The notes: a model not told the origin generated them from the letters alone. A DNA stretch of 64,000 nt from Paenibacillus sp. Marseille-Q4541 (GCF_018310695.1 NZ_JAGXCY010000020.1:1-64000); one strand, 5' to 3'; shown: positions 36,121 through 46,190, counted from the stretch's first letter. Made by a program: numbers and translations.

Positions 36121-37671
36121 CTAGTTGTTTGCCAAAAAGGCATCCAACTGTTTTTGCTTCTCTGCGATGATTTTATCGATACCCGCTGCTTTCAATTTTT
36201 CTGCATATTTCGGAATCATTTCATCTGGATTTACCGCACCGGAAGTAAGTGCCGGTTTAAACTGTTTGTTGACGTTATTGACCGCGGCAATCTCATTTTT
36301 GACAGACTGACTGTTAAATGTGAATCCGAGCGCCGGTGACTTTACACCTCTGGCATTGAAATCTTTAAACTTCTCCCATTTCTCAGGATCTTCATTATCC
36401 CAGAGATAGTTGAGGAACTGATTGCCAAGTTGCCACTGAGCCCCCGGATTATAGGTCCGGTTGTTCGGGTCCGTACCTTCAGGCAGGCTGATGATATTTT
36501 CGCTGCCTTCTTTTTTCACATAGTGTTCGCCTTCAATACCGAAGTTGAGCAAATTGTTCACATAAGGATCGGAGTGAAGCAGGTTAATCACTTCCATCGC
36601 CTTGGCTGGATTTTCAGATGTACGGGACAGAGCCAGCATCGCTCCGGAGGCATCCCCTGTCGTAATCGTTGGCTCCGTAAGTTCAATCTGAGTCAATGGG
36701 AATCCAACATAGCTCTCTTCTTCCTTGTCTTTCCCAGGTTTCATTCCATCTGTCCACATAAAGACTTTTCCTGCTTTAGCCTGATCTTTCGGGAACACTG
36801 TAGATGTTGCAGAATCACTATTGATGTACCCCGCTTCGTACCACTTACGTGCAAGTGCCGCAGCTTCCTTGAATTCAGGAGTTTCCACCTCATTCAATAC
36901 GGTAGTATCTGAGCCGATTTTTCGAATCACACCGGGTACGGAAGCATCACCAAGATAATCCCAATCCAAGTTATCCAGTAGTCCATTTCCTGTTGAATTG
37001 GACATATAAAACGGAGTTACACTTGGTTCGTTTTCCTTGATCGTTTTGAGAAGCGGCTCGAGATCCGCCCATTTCTTCACATTCGAAATATCTAGATTAT
37101 ACTTTTCAAGCAAATCTTTTCTTACCAGCACGCCGCGGGTTGCCGCCAGTTCCTTATTTGTCGGAACGCCGTAATTTTTTCCGTCTACCTTCGATCCTTC
37201 TAGGAATGCGGGATCAAGGTTCTTAATAATGTCCTGTCCATCTTCCTCCAGCAGATCGTTTAAAGGTAGAAAAGCACCTTTTGCCACGTTCACCGTATAA
37301 TTTTGCCATGCTGCTGTAAAAATGATATCCGATTTCTCTCCCGACGATATCATGAGGTTCAACTTGTTGTCCCATTGTCCCCAATCAATCGCGTTAATTT
37401 TAAGCGTTGCTCCGATTTTGGGTTCAATGTATTTATTAATTTCGGCCTCTACTTTCGCTACGTCCTTCTGAGGTGTCCCTGGATAGAACAAAGATACTTC
37501 ATAGGACTTTTCCGATTTAACTTCGGAATCCCCTCCCGTCTTCGTCTCACCGGTGGATGTAGTATTTCCGCTCCCCGAACATCCGCTTAAAGCCAGCACA
37601 ATTGCGGTGATGGTTGCCAGAATAATCGGTCTTTTCCGTCTAACGAATCGTCCCCCATGAATCCAATTCAT
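36121..37671 (-). CDS. Extracellular solute-binding lipoprotein (LplA-type)
   Basis: A 516-residue solute-binding lipoprotein of a carbohydrate ABC importer. The signal peptide ends in ALSGC with lipid-modified C31, followed by a Ser/Thr/Gly-rich tether. The body has the family phrases SGEKSDIIFTAAWQNYTVNVA and FNFGIEGEHYVKK, typical of LplA/YtcQ-like proteins that bind oligosaccharides or rhamnogalacturonan fragments. It is the last gene of the yesMN-like cluster and would deliver sugar to the two permeases encoded just upstream. Confidence 0.93.
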   Translation of the reverse strand: MNWIHGGRFVRRKRPIILATITAIVLALSGCSGSGNTTSTGETKTGGDSEVKSEKSYEVSLFYPGTPQKDVAKVEAEINKYIEPKIGATLKINAIDWGQWDNKLNLMISSGEKSDIIFTAAWQNYTVNVAKGAFLPLNDLLEEDGQDIIKNLDPAFLEGSKVDGKNYGVPTNKELAATRGVLVRKDLLEKYNLDISNVKKWADLEPLLKTIKENEPSVTPFYMSNSTGNGLLDNLDWDYLGDASVPGVIRKIGSDTTVLNEVETPEFKEAAALARKWYEAGYINSDSATSTVFPKDQAKAGKVFMWTDGMKPGKDKEEESYVGFPLTQIELTEPTITTGDASGAMLALSRTSENPAKAMEVINLLHSDPYVNNLLNFGIEGEHYVKKEGSENIISLPEGTDPNNRTYNPGAQWQLGNQFLNYLWDNEDPEKWEKFKDFNARGVKSPALGFTFNSQSVKNEIAAVNNVNKQFKPALTSGAVNPDEMIPKYAEKLKAAGIDKIIAEKQKQLDAFLANN

Positions 37672-37744
37672 GACCTTGCCCTCCCTAATTTAAACTCAGT
37701 ATTTTAAAACACATACATTTCTAGGCAGAATCAACTATTATCTT

Positions 37745-38659
37745 TTAGCCTTTAACCGCACCAACGGTCAACCCCTTGATGAAATAACGCTGGAAGAAAG
37801 GATACGCGAGCACAATCGGTCCGATACCCACAACGGCCATAGCCATCTGTAAGGTTTTGTTCGGCAAATCCAGCATGCCTCCCTGGGAAGAAATCTGCGA
37901 GGCGACATTGGAGTTGGAAGTAAGATACTGGATATCAAGCAAGGTTCGGTACATTAAATATTGAAGACTGATCGTTTTATTGTCAGAGATAAATATCATG
38001 CTTAGATACCAATCGTTCCAATAATTCAGCGTACTGAACAAGGCAACGGTAGCAAGTACCGGCAGGGATAAGGGGAGAACAATCCGTACAAAGGTACGAA
38101 ATTCACCTGCGCCGTCCACTCGTGCCGACTCAAGAATAGACATTGGGATCGAATTCGCAAAAAAGGTTCGCATGACTAGGACAAAAAACGGTGACATCAA
38201 CATCGGCATAATCAGAACCCAGATGGAGTTTTTCAAATCGAGTAAATTGACATAGACGAGGTACCAAGGTACCAATCCGCCGTTAAACAACATCGTGAAG
38301 AAAATAAAGAAAGCGAAAAATTCCCGATACGGTAAATCACGTCTGGACAACGGGTAAGCATAACAGGCGGTCAGCGCTACACTGATCAATGTGCCCACCA
38401 CGGTAACAAAAATCGAAACCCCGTAAGAACGAATGATCTGATTCATATCTTTGAACAAAAAGTCATAAGCACTTACACTAAATTTCTCCGGTATAAATCT
38501 ATATCCATTCGCAATCACCGTCGTTTCATCGGATAACGAGATGGAGAGTACAAGAATGAGTGGCAAGATGCACAAAGCCGCGTAAAAGATGAAAAAAGCG
38601 TGAATGACAATTCCTGATCGCTTAGAGACATGAAGCGGATTACTGGAACCCATATGCAA
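37745..38659 (-). CDS. Carbohydrate ABC transporter permease (YtcP/MalG-like)
   Basis: A 304-residue inner-membrane permease with six helices and the EAA-type loop ESARVDGAGEFRTFVRIVLP that docks the ATPase. This is the second permease (YtcP/UgpE class) of the importer. The start is TTG 38659 or ATG 38653, both after AAGGAGGAGAG. It ends 73 bp before the binding-protein gene and begins 15 bp after the other permease. No ATPase is encoded nearby, so a shared MsmX-type ATPase is presumed. Confidence 0.92.
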   Translation of the reverse strand: MHMGSSNPLHVSKRSGIVIHAFFIFYAALCILPLILVLSISLSDETTVIANGYRFIPEKFSVSAYDFLFKDMNQIIRSYGVSIFVTVVGTLISVALTACYAYPLSRRDLPYREFFAFFIFFTMLFNGGLVPWYLVYVNLLDLKNSIWVLIMPMLMSPFFVLVMRTFFANSIPMSILESARVDGAGEFRTFVRIVLPLSLPVLATVALFSTLNYWNDWYLSMIFISDNKTISLQYLMYRTLLDIQYLTSNSNVASQISSQGGMLDLPNKTLQMAMAVVGIGPIVLAYPFFQRYFIKGLTVGAVKG

Positions 38660-38674
38660 AAAACTCTCCTCCTT

Positions 38675-39613
38675 TTAAAATAGTGCGTTATCCTTGTTAA
38701 CACGGCGAACGATGGAATTAGACAACAGTACGAGTATAAATCCGACAACCGCCTGGTACAGACCAGCCGCCGAAGACATACCAATGTCACCGCCGATCAG
38801 GAACGTACGATAGACATAGGTATCAAGAACATTCGTCACCGGGAACAGAGCGCCGGATTCGAGCGGTACCTGATAGAACAACCCAAAGTCTGCATAAAAA
38901 ATACGTCCGATCTGCAGCAATGTCATCACAATCATCAGCGGGTAAAGGAATGGAACCGTAATAAAGCGGACCTGACTCCACTTGCTCGCACCATCAAGGA
39001 CGGCTGCCTCATAATACTCCTCACTGATCCCGATCACGGCAGCCAAATAAATGACTACATAATATCCGATATTCTTCCAGGTATTCACAAAGGGTAAAAT
39101 ATACGGCCAGTATTCCGGTTCGGAATACCAATCGACAGACTCCTTGCCAAGAAGCGGCAGAAAACTCGTGTTCATAAACCCGGAGTCTTTCCCCAGAAAA
39201 GCAAGCACTAGATAACTAATAACAATCATTGATAGAAAGTATGGTAACAGCATGACCGACTGATAAAACTTCGAAGTGAATCGCCCTTTCACCTCACTCA
39301 GTAAAATGGCAAGACCTATACCGAGCACGAGATTCAGCAAAATAAACACAACGTTGTACGCAAGGGTGTTGCGTGTAATTTCCCAAGCATCCGAAGTGCC
39401 GAACAGATATTTAAAGTTATCTAGTCCAGCCCAAGGACTTCCGAAAATCCCGTCGGTGTAATTGACATTTTTAAAGGCAATGATGACTCCAAACATCGGT
39501 AAATAGTTATTAATCAGCAGAAACACAACCCCTGGCAAAAACATCAAATACAGCACTTTGTATTTGCCCAGATTGTACAGCATGGTTTTCTTTTTCTTTA
39601 TTGGTTTTGGCAT
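38675..39613 (-). CDS. Carbohydrate ABC transporter permease (LplB-like)
   Basis: A 312-residue permease of the LplB/MalF class, with six membrane helices and the EAA loop YEAAVLDGASKWSQVRFITVP. It starts with a basic stretch, KPIKKKKTM. ATG 39613 has AAAGGTG upstream; a longer reading to 39637 is unlikely. It pairs with the YtcP-type permease and the lipoprotein downstream. It is probably switched on by the YesN-like regulator encoded upstream. Confidence 0.92.
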   Translation of the reverse strand: MPKPIKKKKTMLYNLGKYKVLYLMFLPGVVFLLINNYLPMFGVIIAFKNVNYTDGIFGSPWAGLDNFKYLFGTSDAWEITRNTLAYNVVFILLNLVLGIGLAILLSEVKGRFTSKFYQSVMLLPYFLSMIVISYLVLAFLGKDSGFMNTSFLPLLGKESVDWYSEPEYWPYILPFVNTWKNIGYYVVIYLAAVIGISEEYYEAAVLDGASKWSQVRFITVPFLYPLMIVMTLLQIGRIFYADFGLFYQVPLESGALFPVTNVLDTYVYRTFLIGGDIGMSSAAGLYQAVVGFILVLLSNSIVRRVNKDNALF

Positions 39614-39756
39614 TACTTTACACCTTTCCCCCTTCATATAGGTTCACTGTTCACCCTCCCCTTCAGTGGTAACTTCATTATAAAAATCGCAGCTAAGTTT
39701 AAATACCAAGTATCGTAACCTCTTACTGTGTCATTTGATGACATTCATCTGCTACA

Positions 39757-39790
39757 AAAAAAGAACGGACGCTCATAGCATCCGCTCTTC
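39757..39790 (-). terminator. Terminator overlapping the end of the YesN-like gene
   Basis: On the minus strand GAGCGGA pairs with TCCGTTC and a TTTTTTT run follows. The stem overlaps the last codons and stop of the response regulator. It would separate regulator and transporter transcripts. Confidence 0.7.
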
Positions 39791-41416
39791 CTCTGTCTTA
39801 TTCCCGATCTGCCTGCGGTACTGCTGGGGAGTAAGACCCGTATATTTCTTAAACATTTTCGTGAAATGGGTGTAATTAAAATATCCTACTTTGCTTGCTA
39901 TATCCGTAACTGTGGCACTTGTGGTCAGCAGCAATTCCTGCGCTTTCTGGACTCTGGCATGAAGAATATAGCTACTTAAGGACATGTCCATTTCTTTCTT
40001 GAAGAATCTGGATAGATAGGCAGGATGAAATCCAATAAAGTCTGCTATTTCCTCTCTTCCCAGTTCGTATTCCAGCCTTGCATCAATGTATAGGCATACC
40101 TTCTTCACCGTCGAATGTGTATCCTCTCCTTCCGGATGGATCAGCAATCCCGAACGTGAAATGAGTTCATGCGCCCACTCGCGAAGCGCTGGAAAAGACC
40201 TTGTAACATCCGATTCCTGCGGTTCCTCGCCCAGATAAATACTATGCAGGGCAATTCCATTCTTATGAAGTAAAGGATATATAGAATGTAGCAGTGCGTG
40301 ATAAAAAGATTGCAGCAGCTCCGCTGACGAAGGCTTCTGTTCCTGCATCCAATCGATGAGTTCATCCGCCCTTTGTAATACCTCTTTTATTTTCCCTGTT
40401 TCCATGAGCAGCGAAAATTCAGGTGCCCACGGCAGCGGAACAAGTTCAGGGACAGACTCGCTTTTCTCTTCGCTCGCCTGAATATAATAGACTCCATCCC
40501 TACCTGCCACATTGTGTCTGTGGACCTGCAATAACTTACGGTAAGCCTCCGGCATATTCTTCAGCGGAGTCCATTCCCCAATATAGCAGGACAATCGGCA
40601 CGACAGATAAGCAGTACATCTGTCCATATAATCCTTGCAGGTGTCTTCCATTGTATCCGGAACTTGCGATGTCTGTATCTTATCCGAAGCATAGAGCAGA
40701 ACCAGAACATACCCGCGCTGATCTGCCACAGCATCTCCGGCATTACCATCCAGAACAAATTCCTCCGCAGCATTACACAGCCCAAACTCCAGAATATCGA
40801 GATCTTTATCTGGGAACTTTCGAAGCCATTCTTCCACGCGAAATAAAATCGGCAGGATGAAAGTTCCTGGATCCAGATCCACATGATAGATCAACTTCAG
40901 TTCGTTAATTTTCGCTTCGCTGATCGGGTAACGGGAAGAGTATAGATCCTTCCAAAACCGTGCCAACCGTTTAGGTTTCCAGGAATGATCTTCTTTTATA
41001 TAAACCTCGTACACTTCAGCTAATTTTCTGAATTCAAGATTCTGCATTCTTTTTTCCAGTGCTCGTTTGACCGTCTCCATTAAGCTCACTGAATTGATAG
41101 GTTTCAGCAAATAATCGAAGCTGTGCAGCTGAATTGCCTTTTGTGCATAGGAAAACTCGGCGTGACCCGTCAGAAAAATGGTTTCTACCTGAGCTGCATA
41201 ATGCTGAACCCAGATCTGAAGAGATAACCCGTCTTCTTCCGGCATTTCAATATCGCAGATCATAATATCAACTTGTTCCTTCTCAAGCACACTCCGGGCT
41301 TCATCCGCTGACATCGCTGTATAAAGATGATCAATACCGATTTGTTTCCAATCCACTGCCAGCAGCATAGCTTCTACAGCATAATATTCATCATCCACGA
41401 TGAGCAAGCTGTACAT
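39773..41416 (-). CDS. YesN-type response regulator with AraC DNA-binding domain
   Basis: A 547-residue regulator: receiver domain (residues 1-120, D55 in MICDIEMPEEDG), a long middle region of variable type, and an AraC-family double helix-turn-helix at about 440-540 (ELGREEIADFIGFHPAYLSR and TVTDIASKVGYFNYTHFTKM). It is the partner of the sensor kinase, whose coding region overlaps it by 26 bases. By analogy with Bacillales systems it should activate the adjacent importer genes when the sugar ligand is sensed. Confidence 0.94.
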   Translation of the reverse strand: MYSLLIVDDEYYAVEAMLLAVDWKQIGIDHLYTAMSADEARSVLEKEQVDIMICDIEMPEEDGLSLQIWVQHYAAQVETIFLTGHAEFSYAQKAIQLHSFDYLLKPINSVSLMETVKRALEKRMQNLEFRKLAEVYEVYIKEDHSWKPKRLARFWKDLYSSRYPISEAKINELKLIYHVDLDPGTFILPILFRVEEWLRKFPDKDLDILEFGLCNAAEEFVLDGNAGDAVADQRGYVLVLLYASDKIQTSQVPDTMEDTCKDYMDRCTAYLSCRLSCYIGEWTPLKNMPEAYRKLLQVHRHNVAGRDGVYYIQASEEKSESVPELVPLPWAPEFSLLMETGKIKEVLQRADELIDWMQEQKPSSAELLQSFYHALLHSIYPLLHKNGIALHSIYLGEEPQESDVTRSFPALREWAHELISRSGLLIHPEGEDTHSTVKKVCLYIDARLEYELGREEIADFIGFHPAYLSRFFKKEMDMSLSSYILHARVQKAQELLLTTSATVTDIASKVGYFNYTHFTKMFKKYTGLTPQQYRRQIGNKTEEERML

Positions 41417-43172
41417 CCGTGATCTCCTCCCCAGGTATGTGGCACTTGTAGTTCATCGTTATTTGTACGGCTGCGCCGCCGTCTGATCCATTCTCAAAAT
41501 GAAGCTCGGCACGCTTGTCTTTCATCTTCCGCAGCCGATGCTGTACATTCCAGATCCCGATACTTCTTCCCATCTTCTCCTCTGGGGTATATTCCCCATC
41601 CTGCAGCCGGGCAAGAACATCTTCGGAGAAACCCGGCCCATTATCCTGAATCCGGATCAGTAGCTTTTCCTCTTCAGGTAAATATGTGACCCCTATTGTG
41701 ATCACCAGTGTGCCTCTCCCCTTCTTAAATCCGTAGAGCACACTGTTCTCAACAAAAGGCTGCAACGTTAAAGGAGGGAGAAGCAAATCTTCGCAACGCG
41801 GGTCCAACTCCAAATGATATTTCAACAAGTGTGGGAACCGTAGAGTTTGAATTTCGAGATAGTTTTCCACATGCTTTAATTCATCCTTGATTGGAATCAC
41901 ATTGCGGTCAGCTTGCATGCTGAACCGAAAATAACCACCGAGATGTTCCGCCATTTTTTGAACAAGATCATATTTGTGCAGGGCTGCTAGACTATGAATA
42001 ATATGGAGCGAATTCAAATAAAAATGGGGGTTGATTTGCATTTGGAGCTGTTTCAGCTCCGCCTCCTGGACACGAAGTTGCTCTTCATACATACTTATTT
42101 TTAGATCCTGTACCTCAGTAGTCATCTGATTAAAGGTTTCGGTTACAAAAGTGAATTCTGGCGAAGAGGAAGGTGCCAGCTTCACATTCAGTTCCCCTCG
42201 GCTGACCTTTTTCATCCCTCGAATCAGTGTATTCATCGGTTTGAACAGAACTTGTCTTAGAAAAAAGAGAACGAGTATGAGCAGAATGGATGCAGCTAAG
42301 GGCAGCAGTTGAATAATTCGCTGAAACACAGGCAAGTTGCGCATAATGCTAGACTCAGGTAGCATGACAACATAATTGATGAACGCCTCATGAGCAGGCA
42401 CCCCGATCATCAGATAACGATCCTTGTCTCCACCTTGACCAACCACCTGATATAACGAAGTTAGGGCTGACTTATGCTCAGAAGCCAAACTTACCACCTC
42501 ATCAGGCATTTCTGTGCTAGATAAAGGCGTACCCTGATTAGATAGAATCACAGAGCCCCCGCCTTCTCCCCATTCCGTACTGTGTACCCGCTGATTGAGG
42601 CTTTCCATTGGAACCCAGGCCCCGGCAATAAACTGCTCATTGATCCTTACCGTTTTTACGAGATGATAATTGTCTTTGATCTGAACAATCTCCCACTTAT
42701 AGGTAGGGATTCCTACGCTCATACGAGAAGCCTCTGGCATCATTTCCCCAATTGCCGTAATTTTTTCATCATATCCATTTTGGGTGGCCAGTACGGTATC
42801 GTGATGGAGGGTATCATATAGAAACAGACCATCCAGCAAATCGTAAAATCCCAAATCAGTTCTGAACTTATTCACAATCCGCTGCTTAGCGATGGTGTAG
42901 TCTCCGCTTCCGTACTCTAAAAAAAATAACGATATGATATCCGGGTCCTGTTCCCCTAGACTGTATAAATAACGATTCGTTTCCTTCAGTATTCGTTCAT
43001 TTTCTTCCACATTCTTAATGACATAATTGCGATTCGTCAGGGATACCTGATCCCGAACCACATCCATGGCATAGACGTTGTTGAAGTAAAGAAACAATAC
43101 AAGTGGCACCATAATCATGGAAAAGCCCGTAATGATTTTGAATCGTAAAGAAAACCTTGAACGATTTTTCAT
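41391..43172 (-). CDS. YesM-type sensor histidine kinase
   Basis: A 593-residue sensor kinase: membrane helix at about 12-30, a large extracellular sensor (about 31-285, dCache-like), a second helix near 288-306, HAMP (310-362), then the LytS/YesM-type kinase core. The phosphorylated H383 is in QMQINPHFYLNSLHII; the usual order is PHFLYN, here PHFYLN. The ATPase has IRIQDNGPGFSEDVLARL and GRSIGIWNVQHRL. It probably senses the substrate-bound lipoprotein or sugar and phosphorylates the YesN-like regulator. Confidence 0.94.
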   Translation of the reverse strand: MKNRSRFSLRFKIITGFSMIMVPLVLFLYFNNVYAMDVVRDQVSLTNRNYVIKNVEENERILKETNRYLYSLGEQDPDIISLFFLEYGSGDYTIAKQRIVNKFRTDLGFYDLLDGLFLYDTLHHDTVLATQNGYDEKITAIGEMMPEASRMSVGIPTYKWEIVQIKDNYHLVKTVRINEQFIAGAWVPMESLNQRVHSTEWGEGGGSVILSNQGTPLSSTEMPDEVVSLASEHKSALTSLYQVVGQGGDKDRYLMIGVPAHEAFINYVVMLPESSIMRNLPVFQRIIQLLPLAASILLILVLFFLRQVLFKPMNTLIRGMKKVSRGELNVKLAPSSSPEFTFVTETFNQMTTEVQDLKISMYEEQLRVQEAELKQLQMQINPHFYLNSLHIIHSLAALHKYDLVQKMAEHLGGYFRFSMQADRNVIPIKDELKHVENYLEIQTLRFPHLLKYHLELDPRCEDLLLPPLTLQPFVENSVLYGFKKGRGTLVITIGVTYLPEEEKLLIRIQDNGPGFSEDVLARLQDGEYTPEEKMGRSIGIWNVQHRLRKMKDKRAELHFENGSDGGAAVQITMNYKCHIPGEEITDVQLAHRG

Positions 43173-43279
43173 GGATCATCCCCACTATTTAACTGGTTAT
43201 GAAAACGCTATCGAAAATTTGCACATGATCTCTAATTCGATGGAATTTTTTTGGTTCCTTCTTATTTAAGAACTCTGAG

Positions 43280-43483
43280 TTAGATACCTTCCATATGTTC
43301 TATAAATTCTTCATTCTTGAGTCTTAACGTTTTGTCATATGTTTCTACTTCGAATAAATCCCAAAATATTCGCCCCTCTTCAGATAGATCCTTCAAACAA
43401 AAATATATTTTTCCTTTCTCAATCAAAAAAACTTCTTGTTTATTAATACGTATCTTAATATCTTTAACTAATGAGCATTTCAT
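43280..43483 (-). pseudogene. Small hypothetical frame, probably a C-terminal remnant
   Basis: The plausible coding part is MKCSLVKDIKIRINKQEVFL followed by FCLKDLSEEGRIFWDLFEVE. The frame runs on upstream into the 3' end of the DinB gene, where it is only a shadow. No ribosome binding site is seen. It reads like the last beta-rich part of a short protein with its start lost. Confidence 0.4.
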
Positions 43484-43508
43484 CGTTTTTTCACTTATCA
43501 ATCTTTGT

Positions 43509-44030
43509 TTACTCCTGTTTACGGTACCATTTTCTAAGCTGATTAATATGAGCTTGATGATAACGGCTATGGTCAGCCATATGCCATAAGCCCCAACGTA
43601 TAGTAGCTTGTTTTTCATTTTCATGTCCAAATATAACAACTCTATCGAGATCAGCATCTGTTAATTGTGTACATAATTCTTTCAACATACTTAATACACC
43701 TTCATATGTAGACATAAGTGTGTTCAAAGACATCCCTTTGACCATCGGAAGCCTATTATTTTCATCTATCATGGGGCCATATTGCTCTTTTAATGACTGA
43801 GGAAGTGGAAGTCCCTTGATTCTATAAACCCAATTCAGATCAACATACATAACATGTTTTATTAACTGAGCGGTACTATTAAAATGGTGTTGAGGTCCCT
43901 TGTAATCGACTTCTTCTTGCGACATACCCTCAATGATTGCCTGTAGTCGTTGGCTATTCTCTTTTACAGCAGCATATAACATTCCCACGATTGGTGACAT
44001 ATCTATTTCACCTTGTAAATCGTAAAGCAT
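43509..44030 (-). CDS. DinB-family protein
   Basis: A 173-residue DinB-type bundle with the first metal histidine in TAQLIKHVMYVDLNWVYR and others in GLWHMADHSRYHQAHINQLRKW. GGGGGGAGG precedes ATG 44030; an internal ATG at 44000 also has AGGTGA. Probably a metal-dependent enzyme of unknown substrate. It is the fourth DinB gene in the window. Confidence 0.87.
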   Translation of the reverse strand: MLYDLQGEIDMSPIVGMLYAAVKENSQRLQAIIEGMSQEEVDYKGPQHHFNSTAQLIKHVMYVDLNWVYRIKGLPLPQSLKEQYGPMIDENNRLPMVKGMSLNTLMSTYEGVLSMLKELCTQLTDADLDRVVIFGHENEKQATIRWGLWHMADHSRYHQAHINQLRKWYRKQE

Positions 44031-44079
44031 TCTGAATCCTCCCCCCTTGTAATTAATGAATTCATGATTAATCTAAAAA

Positions 44080-44350
44080 TTATGCAGATTGTTCGGTATG
44101 CATAAATCGGTATTGTATTAGTTGGTCGTCCACCCCTAAATATTGTTCACTTCCAACTCTACTTATTTCTTTGAATCCTATTTTCTCTAACATTTTTCTA
44201 GATCGAATATTTGATTCATGTGTTTCAGCGTAATAGATTGTAATCCCCAGCTTATTGGAACCGTACTCCATCATACATAAAGCAGACTGAATTCCTATAC
44301 CCTTTCCCCATAATGCACTCTCACCGATCGCTATTCCTAACTTCGCAGTA
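44080..44350 (-). pseudogene. N-terminally truncated RimJ/RimL-type acetyltransferase
   Basis: The open frame contains NTAKLGIAIGESALWGKGIG, then ITIYYAETHESNIRSRKMLE and KIGFKEISRVGSEQYL, the C-terminal half of a GNAT domain from motif A on. Upstream it runs directly into the end of the alpha/beta hydrolase gene with no start codon, so the N-terminal half has been lost by deletion. Confidence 0.78.
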
Positions 44351-44363
44351 TTGTCTTTTCTTA

Positions 44364-45143
44364 TTACCTTTTTATAGGGACAAGTCCGTTCGGTAGCTCT
44401 CTGTCATGAATCCAAGCATCAACTATCTTGTTAAATAACTCAGGCTCGGAAAGAGATGCTCCATGACCAACGTTAGGTATGATAATACCTTTACAATGTA
44501 TAGTTTTGTCCATTAAGTCTAATACGGATTTCTTCATCATTTTTTTCTCTTGATCACCAACCGTAATTAAGATTTTTGATTTAGACCTACTGAAGTCTTT
44601 CGGTATACTAAAAGACATGTTTTCTTCTAGAATGTTAATAAGAGTGTTACGTTCCATATTATTTGTTTCTTTATAATACGTCTCAAACATTTGTTCACTA
44701 ATGTATAACTGTTTTGCTTGAAGCTTCGAAAAGGTTCGATTTTTTGTTAGCCTATAAGTTAACCAGATAGTAGGTTTAATTATTTTATTAGCTAATGGAA
44801 TAGGTCTAACAAGTGCACTATTTAATATTGCATAATCTACTATATCTGTGTTCATACTTAGTATTTTAATAGCTACTTGTGCACCTAAAGAAAATCCGAT
44901 GAGAATAACTTTTTTACCTTGTGCCTTAGTTAGAATCAAACTTAATATTTCTTCAGCAGTATGATGAATAGAAAAGTCCGTGCTGGAACTTAAGCCATGT
45001 CCAGGTAGGTCTGGAACTAAACAATGGTAATCTTTAAAGTATTGAATTTGTTGTTCCCACATCCAACCACTTACTCCTCCCCCATGTAAGAAAACGATGA
45101 GAGAAGCTTCTGTATTTCCTGACTCTTTATAATATAACTTCAA
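44364..45143 (-). CDS. Alpha/beta hydrolase
   Basis: A 259-residue alpha/beta hydrolase: oxyanion segment VFLHGGGVSGWMWEQQ, strand and loop LVPDLPGHGLSS, nucleophile elbow LIGFSLGAQVA, acid region LITVGDQEKKM and catalytic histidine NVGHGASL. It probably cleaves an ester or lactone. The start is TTG 45143 with AAAGGTG nine bases away. Its 3' end abuts a truncated acetyltransferase, so its own last residues may be altered by the deletion that joined them. Confidence 0.87.
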   Translation of the reverse strand: MKLYYKESGNTEASLIVFLHGGGVSGWMWEQQIQYFKDYHCLVPDLPGHGLSSSTDFSIHHTAEEILSLILTKAQGKKVILIGFSLGAQVAIKILSMNTDIVDYAILNSALVRPIPLANKIIKPTIWLTYRLTKNRTFSKLQAKQLYISEQMFETYYKETNNMERNTLINILEENMSFSIPKDFSRSKSKILITVGDQEKKMMKKSVLDLMDKTIHCKGIIIPNVGHGASLSEPELFNKIVDAWIHDRELPNGLVPIKR

Positions 45144-45247
45144 TGGAATTCACACCTTTACTTCTTCGCTTAGTGCTTCTTTATTAGGCTTCCTGCTAAA
45201 AATCAGACCCCCAGCATAAATTCGAAGTTAGCGAAGAACTCCTTTAA

Positions 45248-45340
45248 TTACTTTGAAGTAAGTTGTAACTCTTCTTTATAACCATTCCATTCAACTTTTA
45301 CATTGATTTTCGAATCTTTCGGCGGAAGAGCACCATTTCC
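45248..45340 (-). pseudogene. Gene fragment (C-terminal 30 codons of a lipoprotein-like protein)
   Basis: The frame GNGALPPKDSKINVKVEWNG continues with YKEELQLTSK to a stop, with an immediate upstream stop and no start. The sequence is coding-like and typical of the last strands of small Bacillales secreted proteins. The rest of the 45144-45426 gap shows nothing clear. Confidence 0.45.
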
Positions 45341-45426
45341 CTATATTCTTGATTATATCGTACCATCTACTAATCTAACCCCCACATTCTTCAACGAATG
45401 TTCGTTGTTAGTTGATTTTTTATTTC

Positions 45427-45834
45427 TTAGAACTCTTTTCCAAATTGCTCTTCAAATAATGCTCTAATGAGCTCTGTAAATTCAGTGTTTGTCTTGTAAT
45501 AAATTTCATTAATTTGATTTGGTATAAATCCTAACTTGATTTCGTCTCCTTCATAAAGACTTATTCCATAAACATAACCGACTCTTCCTTCTTGATTATC
45601 ATCAGGTGTTAATTCTATATCCTTAATTTTACTAATCCATTGTTCTATTACTACTTGTTCTTCTATAACTTTCCTTTCCCCAGAAGATCCATCCAATAAT
45701 TCAATTTTATCTATCTCTGAGATGTTTCCTGGATAGGCTTCAGACAATGAAATCTCATTCAAAAAAACGGGGTTTGGTTTATTCGCACAACCTGTTATTA
45801 CGATCACTAGAAAAAATACAATCACTCGTTTCAA
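45427..45834 (-). CDS. Hypothetical lipoprotein
   Basis: A 135-residue predicted lipoprotein. The short leader ends FFLVIVITGCANK with the lipobox cysteine at position 16. The mature part contains EQWISKIKDIELTPDDNQEG and GYVYGISLYEGDEIKLGFI, which resembles small Bacillales lipoproteins whose C-terminal domain binds an unknown ligand. The start is TTG 45834 after GGGAGGTGA. Confidence 0.7.
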   Translation of the reverse strand: MKRVIVFFLVIVITGCANKPNPVFLNEISLSEAYPGNISEIDKIELLDGSSGERKVIEEQVVIEQWISKIKDIELTPDDNQEGRVGYVYGISLYEGDEIKLGFIPNQINEIYYKTNTEFTELIRALFEEQFGKEF

Positions 45835-45873
45835 AAAATCACCTCCCGTTTCACTTTATGTTTCTTCTTCCCT

Positions 45874-46125
45874 TTATTTATACTGTAGAATTTGTATTGT
45901 AGGTTTGGTCATTAGTAGGAAAGTGTTTATTGCTTCATCTTCATCAAAAATAATCTTTAATGATTCTCTATCTTTGTATTTTTCAACTTTTAGCCCTTTT
46001 ACGTTCTCGAATTTCAGTTCGTAAATGGTTCTAGTATTGATTCTTAAATTTATATAAATCGTGTGATATGCTGGTTCAATCCAGCATTCTATGGGTTCAT
46101 AGCCTTCAATTCCTCTCGACTGATA
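45874..46125 (-). pseudogene. N-terminally truncated hypothetical gene
   Basis: About 83 codons read RGIEGYEPIECWIEPAYHTI, TRTIYELKFENVKGLKVEKY and ESLKIIFDEDEAINTFLLM to a stop. There is no start codon, and an in-frame stop lies just upstream. The sequence is clearly coding-like but of no recognised family. Confidence 0.5.
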
Positions 46126-46190
46126 TTAATAAGATAATTGTTATGTTAGGCTTGGTACTTAAATCGTTGTCACACCACTTTTCACTTTGA

